Below the pieces are notes generated by a model. It was given only the letters and a program-made list of their open reading frames with translations, was not told the origin of the DNA and ran no database searches. Shown here piece by piece: positions 22,950 to 35,500 of a DNA stretch of 64,000 bases. The DNA lies in assembly GCF_949987515.2 (NCBI RefSeq), contig NC_082684.1, positions 48,822,006-48,886,005 of the forward strand. Reading direction: 5' to 3'. Source of the stretch: Delphinus delphis (taxonomy: Eukaryota > Chordata > Mammalia > Artiodactyla > Delphinidae). The translations under genes were made by a program, and so were the position numbers. The number at the start of each line of letters is the position of its first letter. Position 1 is the stretch's first letter.

Positions 22950-23500
22950 CCCTCTTCCTGACAGGTGCTGGGAAGGAGAAAGCTTTCCTTGACCCTCTTA
23001 GGGTCCCTGAATGGGTCTAAAAATTAAACTGACAAAGGCAGATTAACAGGAGAAAAGCATATGAATTAAAAAAATTTTTTTACATGTATGTAAGATTCCT
23101 CACAAGAGGAGGAAGACTCAACGAAGTGACCAGAGCAGGAAGATTTTATATTTCTTAGACAAAGAAACAATACATTTGTGAAGAATTGACAAGACAAAGG
23201 AGTTTGGGCTAGGGATGGTTCAACTAGGCCAAGGTAGTCCTTATCTCCCTCAACCCTTATCTTCCTTAATAAGGATAAGTGTTAGTTTAACAAGGTTTGT
23301 TTGCAGATTCCTCCGGTGCCATCTCTGGGCTGATAAGAGTCTATCTCCAGTCAAAGGAGAATTTATTTCCTGCCTTTAGGCAAAAAAAGGGAGAGCTTTT
23401 CCTGGGTTTGCTGCTTCTTAATTGCCTTCAGCTCAAAATAAGTTTTATGTCAGAGAGGCATAGTTTGGGGTGACATAGTCTGGTTTCTCTCACCAGCTCC
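22950..23500 (-). repeat. ERVL-type LTR, copy C
   Basis: Reverse complement reads TATTTTGAGCTGAAGGCAAT, GCTCTCCCTTTTTTTGCC, then TTTTCTCCTGTTAATCTGCC near the end. The first half is a close relative of copy A. Confidence 0.65.
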
Positions 23501-23559
23501 CCTATAGCTGCAGAGTGCCCACATCCAAACACGAAGAGTTATTAACACAGTTCCATTCA

Positions 23560-24335
23560 CCCCAAACAAAACTGGAAGTCCAGAGCAGGCCCAACATTTT
23601 GTCTGAAGTCACCAGGGCACTAAGCCCACCTCCCATCCACACTAGACCTCTTAGACAACACTGACCATCTTAAGAAGTGTGAATGAAAAATGCCACCCGC
23701 CATATCAGTAAATGAAGACTGTGGCAGGCATCAAGCCAATATAGCCTCCCCAAAAGTGATCCCTGAGGGGACTCAGGATGGGAAAGAATAAGTTAGTGGC
23801 CCTACATAGCTAAGGTGCATATCAAAGGAATGATTTCAATGAGCCCAGACTCTCACATGTTCCCATACATAGAAAAGTGCTAAATTCATTAACTTGAGAT
23901 ATCTGGGGTTTTTTTGTTTATTGGGTTTTTTTTTTTGCAGTACGCGGGCCTCTCACTGTTGTGGCCTCTCCCGTTGCGGAGCACAGGCTCCGGACACGCA
24001 GGCCCAGCGGCCATGGCTCACGGGCCTAGCCGCTCCGCGGCATGTGGGATCTTCCCGGACCGGGGCACGAACCCGTGTCCCCTACATCGGCAGGCGGACT
24101 CTCAACCACTGCGCCACCAGGGAAGCCCCTGGTTGTTTTTATATTAACAATAATCTTTTGAAGTTCCAACTGCCTGGTCTTTGTTGCAAAAAATTATCCT
24201 GGCTTCTCCCTTACCTCTTTGGAGCAGTCCCTTAGAGCTATCTGAGAGGCTGCGTCCCGGGCTTAAGTCCTCAGTTTTGTCAGCCAAGTAAAACATAATT
24301 CTTAACTTTTAGGTTATTCACTGAACTTTTAGGTT
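23560..24335 (+). repeat. ERV1-like LTR, split by a SINE
   Basis: ATTCATTAACTTGAGATATC, then after the SINE TTTGAAGTTCCAACTGCCTG, GAGGCTGCGTCCCGGGCTT and CAAGTAAAACATAATTC, the look of an LTR R/U5 end. The start is uncertain. Confidence 0.5.
23926..24127 (-). mobile_element. CHR-2-type SINE
   Basis: Antisense copy from a short poly(T) to GCGCCACCAGGGAAGCC, inserted in an LTR. Near-repeat CTGGGGTTTTT / CTGGTTGTTTTT may be the target duplication. Confidence 0.92.
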
Positions 24336-25430
24336 CAGTCGACAGAACCTAGAACTCAAACTAGCGTCCCTCCTAACCTCCACAGCTTCCTGTCTACATT
24401 ATGTCACTTTAATTAGCATAACTTTACTAGTCCAGAGACCCTTACCTTGGAAAAGCAGGTTGCAAATCTTTGTTTCATTGTAGAAATTTCTGGCAGGTCT
24501 CAAGTCATCAGTAGACAGTTTGCATTCGTCGACTCACCTTACCCTGTTGTATCCGCCAATCCTAATCTGTTATACCACAATCCTCTCCCCGTCCTAATTA
24601 GGCCTCTCTGATCTGCCTTAAAGTAGACCTCAAAGTCTTAATAAATCAGACCTTGCCCTTCCCTTATCAAGACACTATCAGCCTTCCTTAGGGTGGCAAA
24701 CAATGAACACAGCTTTGCCATAGTAACGGGTGGTTTGAAAGCCGCCATTCATTCAACAAGGCTGTGTGTACTCTCCTGCCTAACTAGGGATTGTTCGTTT
24801 GCATTCAACGAGAGTTTTGTTCCCTCACCAAGTTCAACGATGAATAAGTTCTATATCTTCAGATGCTAATGCCCATGTACTGTGAAAAACTTGCCCAGGC
24901 ATGGAGACAGTAACCAAAATGCTTTTGTCTCTAGATCAAAACCCGCCTCTGGCTTCTTCCTGGCATCAAAACCCACCTGCAGCTGTAAACGTGATGATAA
25001 GGTGCCTTCTGAGAACTGACCAGCAGAGGGTGCTCTTGAGAAAGAAGAATCCTTTGGAAGCGTCTTCCTGTCAGGGACTGGAAAATTCCCACACAGGAGG
25101 CACCACTTAATTTTAATTATTGTAATTCACGGTGAATGCAAGCAGAGCTTCCTCAGGACGTAAACCAGAAGAGCCACGGAGTGATAGAGGTGCCAAAGGC
25201 GCGAAACCCAGCAGAAGAACTTACGCAAAGTGGTACTCAGATGAGAATTTGAAGCCTCCAGTAGGGTTTTGCCTCCTTAAAGATTCCTGCAATAACAGGA
25301 TTTCCTCCCAAGTAATTCTGAAACCTGCCACATTTAGGTCATGCCACGCTGAAGTCCTTCGGAACTACTTACTCTGGGTTCCTGAGAAATTATTCTCAAT
25401 ATTCAAGCAGAAAGTCACTCTGAACCGAGA
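24336..25430. other. intergenic DNA, nothing firmly recognised
   Basis: Mixed sequence; possibly more LTR remnant up to 24680. Small frames at 24901-25110 and 25132-25455 carry no known domain. Confidence 0.4.
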
Positions 25431-25434
25431 GTTG

Positions 25435-25745
25435 GCAAACTTTTTCTGGTACTAATAGGCGTTTTCACTTTTGCAGGCCATATAGTTTCTGTCACAACGT
25501 CTCAAATCTGCTGTTGTAGCTCAAAAGCCGGTACAGAAAATACAAAGTGAGTCGGCGTGGCTGTATTCTAATGAAACCTAATTTAGGGACCCTGAAATTT
25601 GGATTTTATATAATTTTCACAGGTCACAATTTTTCTTTTGTTTTTTTCAACCATTTAAAAATGCAAAAATTATTTTTAGCTTATAGGCCATACAAAACCC
25701 AGCCGGGTTTATCCCATGGACTGCAGTTTGCCAACTCCCGCTCTA
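25435..25745 (+). repeat. hAT-type DNA transposon remnant
   Basis: Begins GAGAGTTGGCAAACTTTTTC and ends CTGCAGTTTGCCAACTCCCG, i.e. inverted ends, with GGCGTGGCTGTATTCTAATG-like internal sequence shared with 58080-58310. Confidence 0.65.
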
Positions 25746-26748
25746 AGCTATCTCTCGACACAAACTTTTAACTCCATCTGTAATTTCTATATCTCTTTGA
25801 GAGAATATCCTTGTAAATTTTTCTCTCTGGGACCATCTAGAAATATTCAGCCTCCAAGAAAGATGAAGGAACCAAACATCTCTTTGAGGTCCTGCTATGT
25901 CTATTACTGAGCAAAGAGCTGTTGAAAATTCAGAAGTTATTAAAAACACATGATTCTCAAGGGTCACCACAACTACTTTTTCTGGTGTGAAATGGATTGT
26001 AAGAGCCTTTTGAGAGCAGGGTACACACCAAGTTCATCTTTTTCTTACTCAGTTTAGCTCAGTGCTTGGCATCCAAGGGGATCTCAGTTGTAGGGAAAAA
26101 CCTGTGCTTCAGGGCAAAGTACACTCCTCTGAGTTATTCAGTTCTAGTTCCTGGGGGCTCTGTCCCTTTCCTTGCCTTTGAGCTGCTGTATGACTCTGTG
26201 AGTTGTAGATAACTGATAGCACTGTGAAATAGCTCTTGGTTAGACAAGCAACTACGTTCTGTCTAGTGAAGGTTCAATTCGCTTCTCTCCCGCTTTGTGA
26301 AAGAGGCTAGTTTTACATCCATTTGCAAATCCACTTCAGTATTCCTGATCTGTAAATTCTGCTGTTTGACTTTTTCTTTGTACCTATTGTAACACTTGCC
26401 TGGTTTCCTTATCAACAATGAGTTAAATCAAATCTTTGATATGTGTTTATTTTACACCTGTGTGAGAATCATGATTCTACCGTTTTTTGTTTTTTTTTTG
26501 GTGGAAAATTATCTCCTAACACGCTGTTTAATTGTGAAATTGAATTCAGGAATGTTTTCCTAGAAGACATTTGAGCAGCATCCAAGGGGACAACCTAAAA
26601 CACTTCTATCTTCCCCTTTCGAATCAAATCATCTTCTCTCCTCAAATTCTACTCACGACTCTGCCACAAAATAGCTGCATGATTTTAAATGCCGCTTAAA
26701 TTTTCCCACCTGCCAAAGAAGGGGTTGGACTAGAAAACTATTGATAAA
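25746..26748. other. intergenic DNA, nothing recognised
   Basis: A/T-rich sequence without a recognisable gene or repeat. Confidence 0.5.
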
Positions 26749-26750
26749 GC

Positions 26751-27260
26751 AGTATTTCTCAAACTTTATGGTCTAAGGACTCCTTTTCACTTTTAAAAAT
26801 TATTGATAACCTCTTTGAATTATGAAGACTGGTTTAGGTGGATTGTATCTATTCTATTTACCATATTAGGAATTAAAACTGAAAATTTTTCTTAACATAT
26901 GCATCTATTAATTCATTGAAAATAACAAACCCATTACACGTTAACATACATAACTATGTTGTCCAAAACGAAAAATGTATATAATGAGAAGAGTGGCTTT
27001 GTTTTACAATTTTGCAAATCTTTTTAGTGATCAGCTTAACAGAAGGCTGCTGAATTCTCATGTGTGTTTGCATTCGATCTGTTGTGACATCGATATCATT
27101 GTAGCCTCTCAAATCTCCTCTCTACACGCTCATGAATGAAAGCAGAAGAGGCAACTAACAACCTAGTATTATTATAAAAATAATTTTGACCTAGCAGACC
27201 CCCTGAAAGGATCTCAGGGACCCTTAGGAATTCCCGGAACACTCTTGGAGACCTGCTGTT
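26751..27260 (+). repeat. hAT-Charlie-type element
   Basis: AGTATTTCTCAAACTTTATG at one end and GGAGACCTGCTG at the other. Internal ATTTACCATATTAGGAATTA and AGACCCCCTGAAAGGATCTC are familiar from MER1-type elements. Confidence 0.65.
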
Positions 27261-28050
27261 GTAAAGTAAATGGAGATAACCTGCAGGTGGGAGTAGTGAT
27301 GGGCTGTACCAGTACCTCATGCTGACCCCTTTCTTAGGGTGCCAGTTTGCTTTTGCAGGTGCTCTGGAGCAGTAAGCTTTTCCTCCCGTGTGCGTGCATC
27401 GGATGCCAGTGCAGGGCAGCGACATCTGTTGATCTGTGCTGGGATTCTGCATTCCGAGCTTGAGTGGGATACTGCGTATTCTTGCAGCAGGGACAGGAAA
27501 TGGGTTGGGGGTGGGGGAAGGAAATGAGCACCATTCTCATCCTTTCCCAGAGATGGACTGGGTGAGACCTTGAAGCTACATTTGCAAGAGCCTTTTTCCT
27601 GGGCTTCTTCCCTGACCCTTTTCTCCAGTGAAACCCGTGGAAGCCTCCACTGCCACTCAGACTCTGCTTCTGACCTTTGGGGGGTTACTGGGCTCTGAGA
27701 TCGCAGGGGAGCAGTTGCTAGAAAGGGAAGGGATTTTCCCCTCCCGAAAGTCCTGAAGGAAAAGAAACACTCCGACCTTCCCTGTTAAAATCACCCTTCT
27801 TGGTTTTCCTTGCTCAGGCTTCTCGATACCAGGATATATTTTCTGTGCCAGGTGAATACTTTCTAGGTACCAAATGACTACAGTGAAGAAAAGCTAAGTA
27901 TTGACAAGAAAGAATTCACTGATTTCTTCATTCCAGAGAAGTGATTCGGAGGCTTGAAGTTTACAAACACTCTGCTTATTCTATAGATAAGAGCAGATTC
28001 AGAATTTTTTTAATCACCTCCCTCTGATGCACTTGCATTCTAATTTATAA
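27261..28050. other. intergenic DNA, nothing recognised
   Basis: No gene or repeat family recognised. Confidence 0.5.
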
Positions 28051-28054
28051 GATA

Positions 28055-28191
28055 GTAATTGGGAGTTAAGTTTTTAGAATCAAGGCAGATTTAGGTTCAT
28101 GTCCTCGATTTCCCACTTAATAGCAGTGGGAACTTGGGGGAAATGTCAGACGTTCTAAGTTTCAAATTCCTCGTCTATAAAATGGGGGTGA
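28055..28191 (+). repeat. MIR, left part
   Basis: GGCAGATTTAGGTTCATGTC, CACTTAATAGCAGTGGGAAC and CTCGTCTATAAAATGGGGG. The right part is at 28592-28740. Confidence 0.75.
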
Positions 28192-28591
28192 ATTCGTTTG
28201 AGTCCCCTAATGCAGAGCCTGTATCAAGGACTTGGATGCAGGTAATTCATTGGGGCTGGTGATCTCAGAAAGCAGAAATGTAGGAGTAAAGAAAATGAAA
28301 CAGATCAGGAGGAAAAAACCAATGTCATGTGTTATTGGCCTGGTTTTTATTCTGGTCAATTAAGACTCAGGCCTGCCAGAGACTATCCGAGAAATCCTAC
28401 AAAATGCACCCCTAAATCAGACTCTGCAAGGCGGGCGCCTCATCCCTCATTGGTTGGGGATTGTCCCTGAGGTATTCATTCTCCCCTCCCCCCCTCCCCC
28501 CTCTGGACAAGAATGAGTCTCTGCTGCCGTTATGGCTGAAATCAGAAGTGGGTCACCAGATGTGACATGAGGCAACAAAGATGTTTGCTAC
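28192..28591. repeat. unassigned ~400-bp insertion in a MIR
   Basis: A block separating two co-linear MIR parts. It ends near a C-rich tract (28484-28502). No family was recognised and no clear target duplication seen. Confidence 0.4.
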
Positions 28592-28740
28592 GCGAGAGCA
28601 GTGATATCCATGTCATAGAGTTACTGTGAGAATTAAATGCAATGACGTCTATGCAATGTTTAGCATCAGGCTTGGCACAGAGTTAAGTGCTTAATAAGTG
28701 TTCACTTTACTGTTGCTGCTGCTGTTATTATTATCATCAT
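28592..28740 (+). repeat. MIR, right part
   Basis: CATAGAGTTACTGTGAGAAT, TTAGCATCAGGCTTGGCACA and TTAAGTGCTTAATAAGTGTT. Confidence 0.8.
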
Positions 28741-29069
28741 CATCACGATTATTATCACTGCACTTTCTTGAATGAGAGAGACAGGGGTAAGTTTACGGTT
28801 TAGAGGACTCTAGGAAAGAACATAATCTACAGCCTGTCTCTTTCATACCATCATTTACCATGACCTATGGCCCGTTGTTATGGTTATCGTGGATTATTAC
28901 GGTATTTTTACTTTCTCCCTTTGTGTGTGTATGTGTGTGTGTGTTGTCAAAATTTGGGTACAAGGAAAAGGCATATTCTGTCAGTTGTGTGGGGTGGAAA
29001 AAAGTTGCTAACCATTGCTCTGGAGTAGCACTTGCCCATAGAACTTCCTGAATGATGGGAATGTCCTAT

Positions 29070-29235
29070 GTCTCTGCCGTCCAATACACTAGTCACTAGC
29101 TGCACGTGGCTATTGGACACTTAAACTATGGTTAGTGTGGTATGTATAACCAAATCACTTTGCTCTACCCTTGAAACCAACACAACATTGTAAATCAACT
29201 CTACTTCAATTTTTTCAAAAGCCACATGTAGACAC
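29070..29235 (+). repeat. hAT-like remnant holding a short L1 3' tail
   Basis: 29130-29212 ends like L1 (CAACACAACATTGTAAATCA, CTACTTCAAT). The flanks (CTAGCTGCACGTGGCTATTG, AAAGCCACATGTAGAC) look like one old DNA transposon. Confidence 0.5.
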
Positions 29236-29239
29236 AGTG

Positions 29240-30430
29240 GAGGGCAATTAGAGAAAGTGTTCTCAGTGGAGAGTGGAATGGACCCCCTCCCTGGGGCTAA
29301 AATTAAGGCGATGCAGTTAGCAGTGTTTCCTCTGGCCCCTGGGCCCACAGGGGCCCCCAAATCTCACTTCCAGGTTGGGAAGTGGCGGTATCTTCTAGAC
29401 CAAGGGGCTGCTAGCTAAAGAGAATGAAGTCGTGGGGACATGGAGCTGGCACCAGCTAGAGAGGAGAGGCCACAGGCACCCTGAGACTTGGTCCATCACT
29501 CTGTGCACAGAGCCCGCTGCTGACCATCGGTGGGGGGGGGGGCGGGGGGCAGCTGGAGTCGGGGCTTCATTCTCAGGCTCACAAGATGGCTTTTATAGTT
29601 ATGCCTCTTCCTTGTCCCATTTCTCTGCAGGCATTTGCCCTGTGCTCAATGCATCAATGATCATTGCTGAGTACCTCCTGTGTCCTCAAGTGCTGTGCTA
29701 CACACCGAGGAGGATTAAAGAGACGCCTGCTCAGCTGGTGTTCTCTGCTCCCTAGAAAATGACAGTTTACCCTGGGAGACAAGATTCTCATAAAAGAAGT
29801 CATTAACTCCAACGTCACCTCCTCTGGCTGGCGATCCACCTCTGCCCTCCTCTGCCCCTCGGCTTCCTGTGTCCTAGAACTTCTCACCGTGACTGATAAT
29901 TACTGTCTACTTGCATACTTCCTCTACTAAACCAGGAGCTCCACAAAGGCAGGGCCCATGGTGTCCACCTTAGCACAATGCCTCAGACTCAGTCAAATAC
30001 TAGATTTTTTGGTGCCGATGACAAGGGCAACAGCAGCTGAGCGAGGAAAGAGATGAGTATTCCCTGAAGTCATTCACAGACAGCGTGGAATTCAGACTGG
30101 GCTTGAAACCTAGCGAGATTTGCTTACTTGAGGAGCTGAGTAATGGCATTCCCGAGGGGGTAACATCATAGGCAAAGGCATAGAGGTAGGGTTGAAGATC
30201 TTACATTTACAGGAGACAGGATGAATCAGAGGAGAGTTTAGAAAACAAAGTAGGAATAGTCAGGTGGGTTTGCCTCTCCAGGGCCTTGCCAGCCAGGCAG
30301 CTGCGTGTGGACCTGATGGGTTGATAAGAGCTCCGTGAGCCAGATTACCCTGGGTGGCTGCATGTGGGGAGGTCTGGGTTACATCAATACGTCAGGCAGG
30401 ATGTGGTTGGCACCAGTTATTTTTGCCTTT
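29240..30430. other. intergenic DNA, nothing recognised
   Basis: Contains a G-rich run (29529-29548) but no recognised gene. Confidence 0.5.
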
Positions 30431-30439
30431 AACCTTCAA

Positions 30440-30890
30440 TCCCTGATCCTCTAGTACAAGTACTTCAATTTCCTTGGAACCACTGTCCTGCCTGTGTGGC
30501 AGAGTGATCTCTATGCCCAGGTTCAGGGATGGGTGGGCACATGAACCAGATCCAGCCAATAAGAGTCTTAGGAAGTGTTTCGGGGATACAGCCAGGGACT
30601 TTTGCTGGAGCTGCCATTATCTTTCTTCTGTGATGGCTAAACTGGTGGGCTATAAGCCTGGAGCTGCAGATACCATCCTGATGCTGCAGGGGAAGAGTCT
30701 GTCTGAGAATTAAACCAGCACAAAAGAAAGCAGAGCCGAGGAAATGAGAGAGACATCTGATGACATCATCTGAGCACCTGGATCCAGCTGAGGCTGAATG
30801 GGGATCTGTTTCTGAGCTCTTCGGTTATTAGCCAGTTTCAGCTAGATTTCTGCCACTTGCCTCCAGAGGACTCCTGATTAATGAATGCTC
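30440..30890 (+). repeat. ancient LTR-like repeat
   Basis: CCAGATCCAGCCAATAAGAG, GAGACATCTGATGACATCAT, GGATCCAGCTGAGGCTGAAT and TTATTAGCCAGTTTCAGCTA are familiar from an old mammalian repeat, most likely an MLT1-class LTR. Subfamily not determined. Confidence 0.45.
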
Positions 30891-31079
30891 GGGGGTAAGT
30901 GGCATGACTTAGAGTGGGAGGAGATGAGAGAGTGGCTACACCAGTGGGTGGACATGAGGCATTGAGGGTCTGAACCACAGAGCCCTGGGGTAGAGAGAAA
31001 AGGCAGTGAGTCAAAAGGCAAGAAGGAATGATCTAGATTTTTCCTCTCTTCGAAAGTTGTGCAAGCAGGGTCTAGTGAT

Positions 31080-31260
31080 TCTTTATCACCTCTTTCTTCA
31101 CAATGCACTTTACCTACTCTCTTTCATTTGGCTTAGACAACTGTGTGAGGCAAGTGAATCAGGTACACTGTCCCCATTTTATAGCATGGAGAGGTTAAAG
31201 GACTTGGCCAAGGTCACATGGAACTCTGGGGCCTTGTTCCTGTTCTCCAGCTCATGCTGG
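31080..31260 (-). repeat. MIR
   Basis: TCCCCATTTTATAGCATGGA, GGTTAAAGGACTTGGCCAAG and GTCACATGG are the MIR core reversed. Confidence 0.75.
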
Positions 31261-31299
31261 CTGGGCTCTGGCTTGCCTACAGTATGAACTGAGGTCACC

Positions 31300-32539
31300 A
31301 GGCACCATCTGTCTGTCACCTTGGTGTGGAGGTACACCCCGCCTCTGGGCTTCTTTTATTATGGACATGGAGAAGCAGTAGGAGTTCTTACTGAGGAAGG
31401 CCCGGGAGCCCGTGACCCCCTTCATTAAAAATAAATTCTGCCTGAGTCTCCTGGTTCTAAATAGAAGAGAATGTAGATTTGGGGCAGAACCGAAGGGAAA
31501 GGGATTTCCCTTGGCAAATTATTTGCAATTTGTGGATTGGAGCTGACCCAGCTCCAATTCCCACGTCATTGTGCTATGTAAAATGTTAGCAGCTTATTAA
31601 AGAACCAGAGCTGGAGGCAATCCTCCCCTGGGGGCTCAACAGAACAGGAGCAGAGTTAAAACCCACCAGCTTCCTCCTCTCTGCGTCGCACGTCTGGGAG
31701 CTGCCGAGATTCTCAGTCGCGGGTCACGTGTTCACTCCAGGGCAGCTACTTCCTGCAGCTGTGGGAATAAGAGCCAGCGTGTTGTCAATTAGTTTGTGCC
31801 TTTCGTGAGGCGTGATGAAAAGCCAGCAACGGAGTGCACGGTCTTAAGCACCATTGCTAGCAATTCTGAGTTAGTGGGGGGGCCCAATGTCTGCCTTTTT
31901 CATCGGCATTCCAGGTGATTCTGAAACAGGTGATCCAGGGATCACAGTCTGAGAAACAATGATGTAAGTGGACAAATGCACAGACTCCAAGTGGCCCCTT
32001 CCCTGGAAGTTTAAAGATGCTTTTGTCGCAGGCACGAATCCTGGGAGATCCAGCATCTCCTTACTAACAGGCTCTGTTACTCACTGGCATAATTTGAAGG
32101 ACATACAGAAGGGTATCTTGACTGAGAAATCTCCAAGAAGCTGTGAATCTAGAGTTCTAAGCCTTTATCTTCTCTAGTCCTCCTTTTAAATCATGAGCAG
32201 CTTATGGAGAACAGCATGTTTTCTGTTCAATGTTTTCTTTTTGGAGAGGAGGAATCCCCGTGTGGCATACCCATAACATGTTCAAGTGTGAGTGCACCTC
32301 GGGTATCTTCACGGTCCAGCCTGCCAGAGCCTGGACTCTTCCCCGTCACCTTTCTCTGTCCCCAGGCACTGTCCCCAGGGAGAAAGGCTTTTAAAGAGCC
32401 TTATGTGAGATGTTCCCTCCTTAGGCGCCTCTATTAACAAACCCCTAAAGAAAAGGCACGAATTCCTGTTTCCTCATCTATCTTGTTACGTGGGCGAGGT
32501 GGTCCACGGGCTTTCACAATAAAATCGATTGCATATGAA
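31300..32539. other. intergenic DNA, mostly unrecognised
   Basis: 31885-31962 may be a MER5 remnant (CAGGTGATTCTGAAACAGGT, CACAGTCTGAGAAAC). The rest is unassigned DNA just beyond the probable GNG2 3' end. Confidence 0.45.
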
Positions 32540-35500
32540 ATGAATCTGAAAATTCCATTTATTAAAACAAATACATTGTCCATGGGGGGATGAAAATGTA
32601 CACATCACATTCAGGTTTTTCTGCTTTAACATTTCTGTATTTCCCTCTCTTTGAAAGATACACTCCATAGATCTTATATAGGAAAAATGTGAACAGTTCT
32701 AGGGCTGGGAAAACATTAATGTATACGTAACAATTCACCATTGCCAGGAGCAGCTAGAAGCAAATATTAAAAAAAAAAAGTACAAAAATCCCTTAAGACA
32801 GCATGCTTCTCAAAATGTCTTTTGTAAATATGAGTATATGGAGAAATGGTTTAAAACTTTTCCTTGGTGAGCAATCTCTTTCAAATATTATTAGCAAAAT
32901 TAGCCTCAGTTCAAAGTACTTATTCACACACTCTGACTTAAATAGCACTTGGTTTAAAATGGAAAGAAAAAACAAAGAAAACAGATTTAATATTGAGGAT
33001 GAGGCAAGATTGGTTTTTTTCTTAATAGAGTTTGCATTCTAAATATGAGCTTTATTATTACTGTTTAAAGAATTCCATGGCAGATTTTCATTACTACCCA
33101 ATATATTATATATGTAAATTAGGGCCTTGAATAATTAAGCTAAGTTTTCCTATTAGTATACCCCTTAAGATAAAATTATGCTGGTGAAAATGATTGTTAA
33201 ATTTCTAAAAGAATTAAAACTCTTTAGAGGCATAAGTAATCAAAAGATTAGTTCCCCCTTAACAAGTAAAAATACCAATAAGTCAAAACTCATAGAAAAA
33301 CTCTGGGATTATAATTCCCTTCTGTAGCACATGAAATTATGAAAAAGTCAAACATTTTTCTTAAATTTAATTTCAGATGGGCTGTGTATTTTCTGCCTTC
33401 TTTCTCCTTTGATAAACAAGGTCACATGAAGTTTGGAACTTCCTTAACTTTTAATTACCAGAGCTGTATTCCTAAAAGTTTTAATTACATTTTAATTGCT
33501 CCAAAGACCTAGCTTTACATGAAAATATAGAGTCCTTCTGAGAAAAGTAAATGGTGTGGATTATGAAAAGCATCAGGGTCTTATAATGACGCCTTAATCA
33601 CCACCAAAGAGTGTTTTATTCACAGTTGTTTTCATGTGACCACATATTCAATTCATATTTCTGCTCATTTTAAAAATGTGGTTGGGTTTTAGCTGATTCC
33701 ACAGTATTACTAAGCCAATGGTACAATACTGTAGTTTAATAAATACTCTGCCAGGGTTTTTCCCCTCTAAATCTTCTTCAGTGTCCCACTGACTGTAGCA
33801 AAATCCCAAGGTTTGAACAGAAGTATCTGGTTATAGGAGTGCATTCATACACTTCACAATGTCTTAATATTCTCCTCCCCCTCCCCAGGCATGAGTTTTA
33901 ACTGGATGTATTTATTCTTTTACCATCATGCCCATACAAGGAGCTGAGGAGAATGTTTATCAAGTCTGTTTCAAGATCTGTCCTTGGCATATTACATCTT
34001 TTTATCTTCTTTTTTCCCTTCCTTTCCATCTTTTTTTTTTTTTTTAGTGGGAGGAAGAGAATGGAAAGAGAATAAAATTAATTCAGAAATGGTCTTTCGG
34101 GATTTCAAAGCAAATAAGGAATTGTAAGAGAGCCCACACCTGCCTGGGAATGACACAGAAAGAAATGAGACAGACTTCCAGACCTCCTATTACTGGTGGA
34201 GCCACAAAGAAAAATCACTTTCAACATCATTTCTTGGGAAGAGAGAGCCCGAGCTGCAAGGAAGTTTGTAAATAAGACTCTAACAAACAAAGCAGAGAAC
34301 AAAAACAAAGAAAAGATTCTATTGAAAATTTTGGTGGGTAAAAAACAAAGGTCATTTCAGGGGCAAAAAGAGCCAGAACCCTTTCTGGTGGAGCTGCTGG
34401 GGGCAGCAGCTGCCCCCTTCTCCCTAGCCCGTGAGCAGCCAGGTTCTGAGAGTGGGTCTGGTCTGGAGTTGTGGGTTTATTTCTCCTGATACTTAAACAA
34501 ACAAGGGCCACGTTTTTTCTCGTTAAGAACAGCACAGAAAGGCTTCTTTCAATCTAGAGTTTCTGTGATTCAGGGAAAAAGGGAATTTGCTCTGACTCTT
34601 CGATTAAAGCACTTCCCAACTCAGGGTGAATCCTTGCCTCTGTCACTTGGCCCTCCCTGTGCTGTCCTGGGTCCTGGATCAAACCAAAATGCTTTGGATT
34701 CTGGAAAATATGTGGAAGAGGTGTGGATGCCACTGTTAACTAGGAGGTATTTTAGGCATGGCTAAGGCTCTGAAGTCATCTCAATTTTCAAGATACTGAG
34801 TTTTTTCCTCCCCAGCTTCCTTTCTCTTTCATTCTTTTTCTAAAGTTTATAGTAAAACTTTTTCTTTACTTTATAGTAAAACTGAATGGATGTAACATGG
34901 GGACATTTTCATGCAGTATTACTCAAAAATTGTCACAAATATATGAAAGCACCAGTCACAACACATGATCTACTTTTACTTGCAGAATCAAAGCTACCAT
35001 GTACAAATGTTAGGAACAGTGATAAAAGAATACAGACAACCGGCATTTGTTGTTGTTGTTGTTATTACCATGAGGATAAACCACGGGGAACATCTCCTTA
35101 AACCCTTTGGGCGCTCATCCTTTGAGTTCAATCTTACAGACAAATCCAGCCTTATCTCTTTACTACTCTAATGGGGAGGGGTGGAAGGAGGGGTAGGGGA
35201 GAAGGGAAAAAGAAAAAGAAAGGCACAAAGACGAAATATCAACGCCATTAAACCGAACCGCACCTACACTGGACGACTCAGCTCATCAAAGGGTATTCTA
35301 AAGGCAATATTCATTCCAAGAAGGTCATACATATCTGAGCTCAGTACAGCTGTCTGTTTTATTTTTTAAATATGAAGCAGAAACATAAGGTTTGGGAGGG
35401 ATAGCAGGAAAGAAATGACACCGATTTTATCTTTACATACTCCCCTCCTCCAGGCAATTCTGCAGACATCAGATCTCTTAACTCGGGGGTGTGGATCAGC

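Noticed and set aside
22603..22992. A 129-residue open frame
   Set aside because: It lies in L2-derived sequence, overlaps another frame (22673-23020) and has no recognisable domain or splice context.
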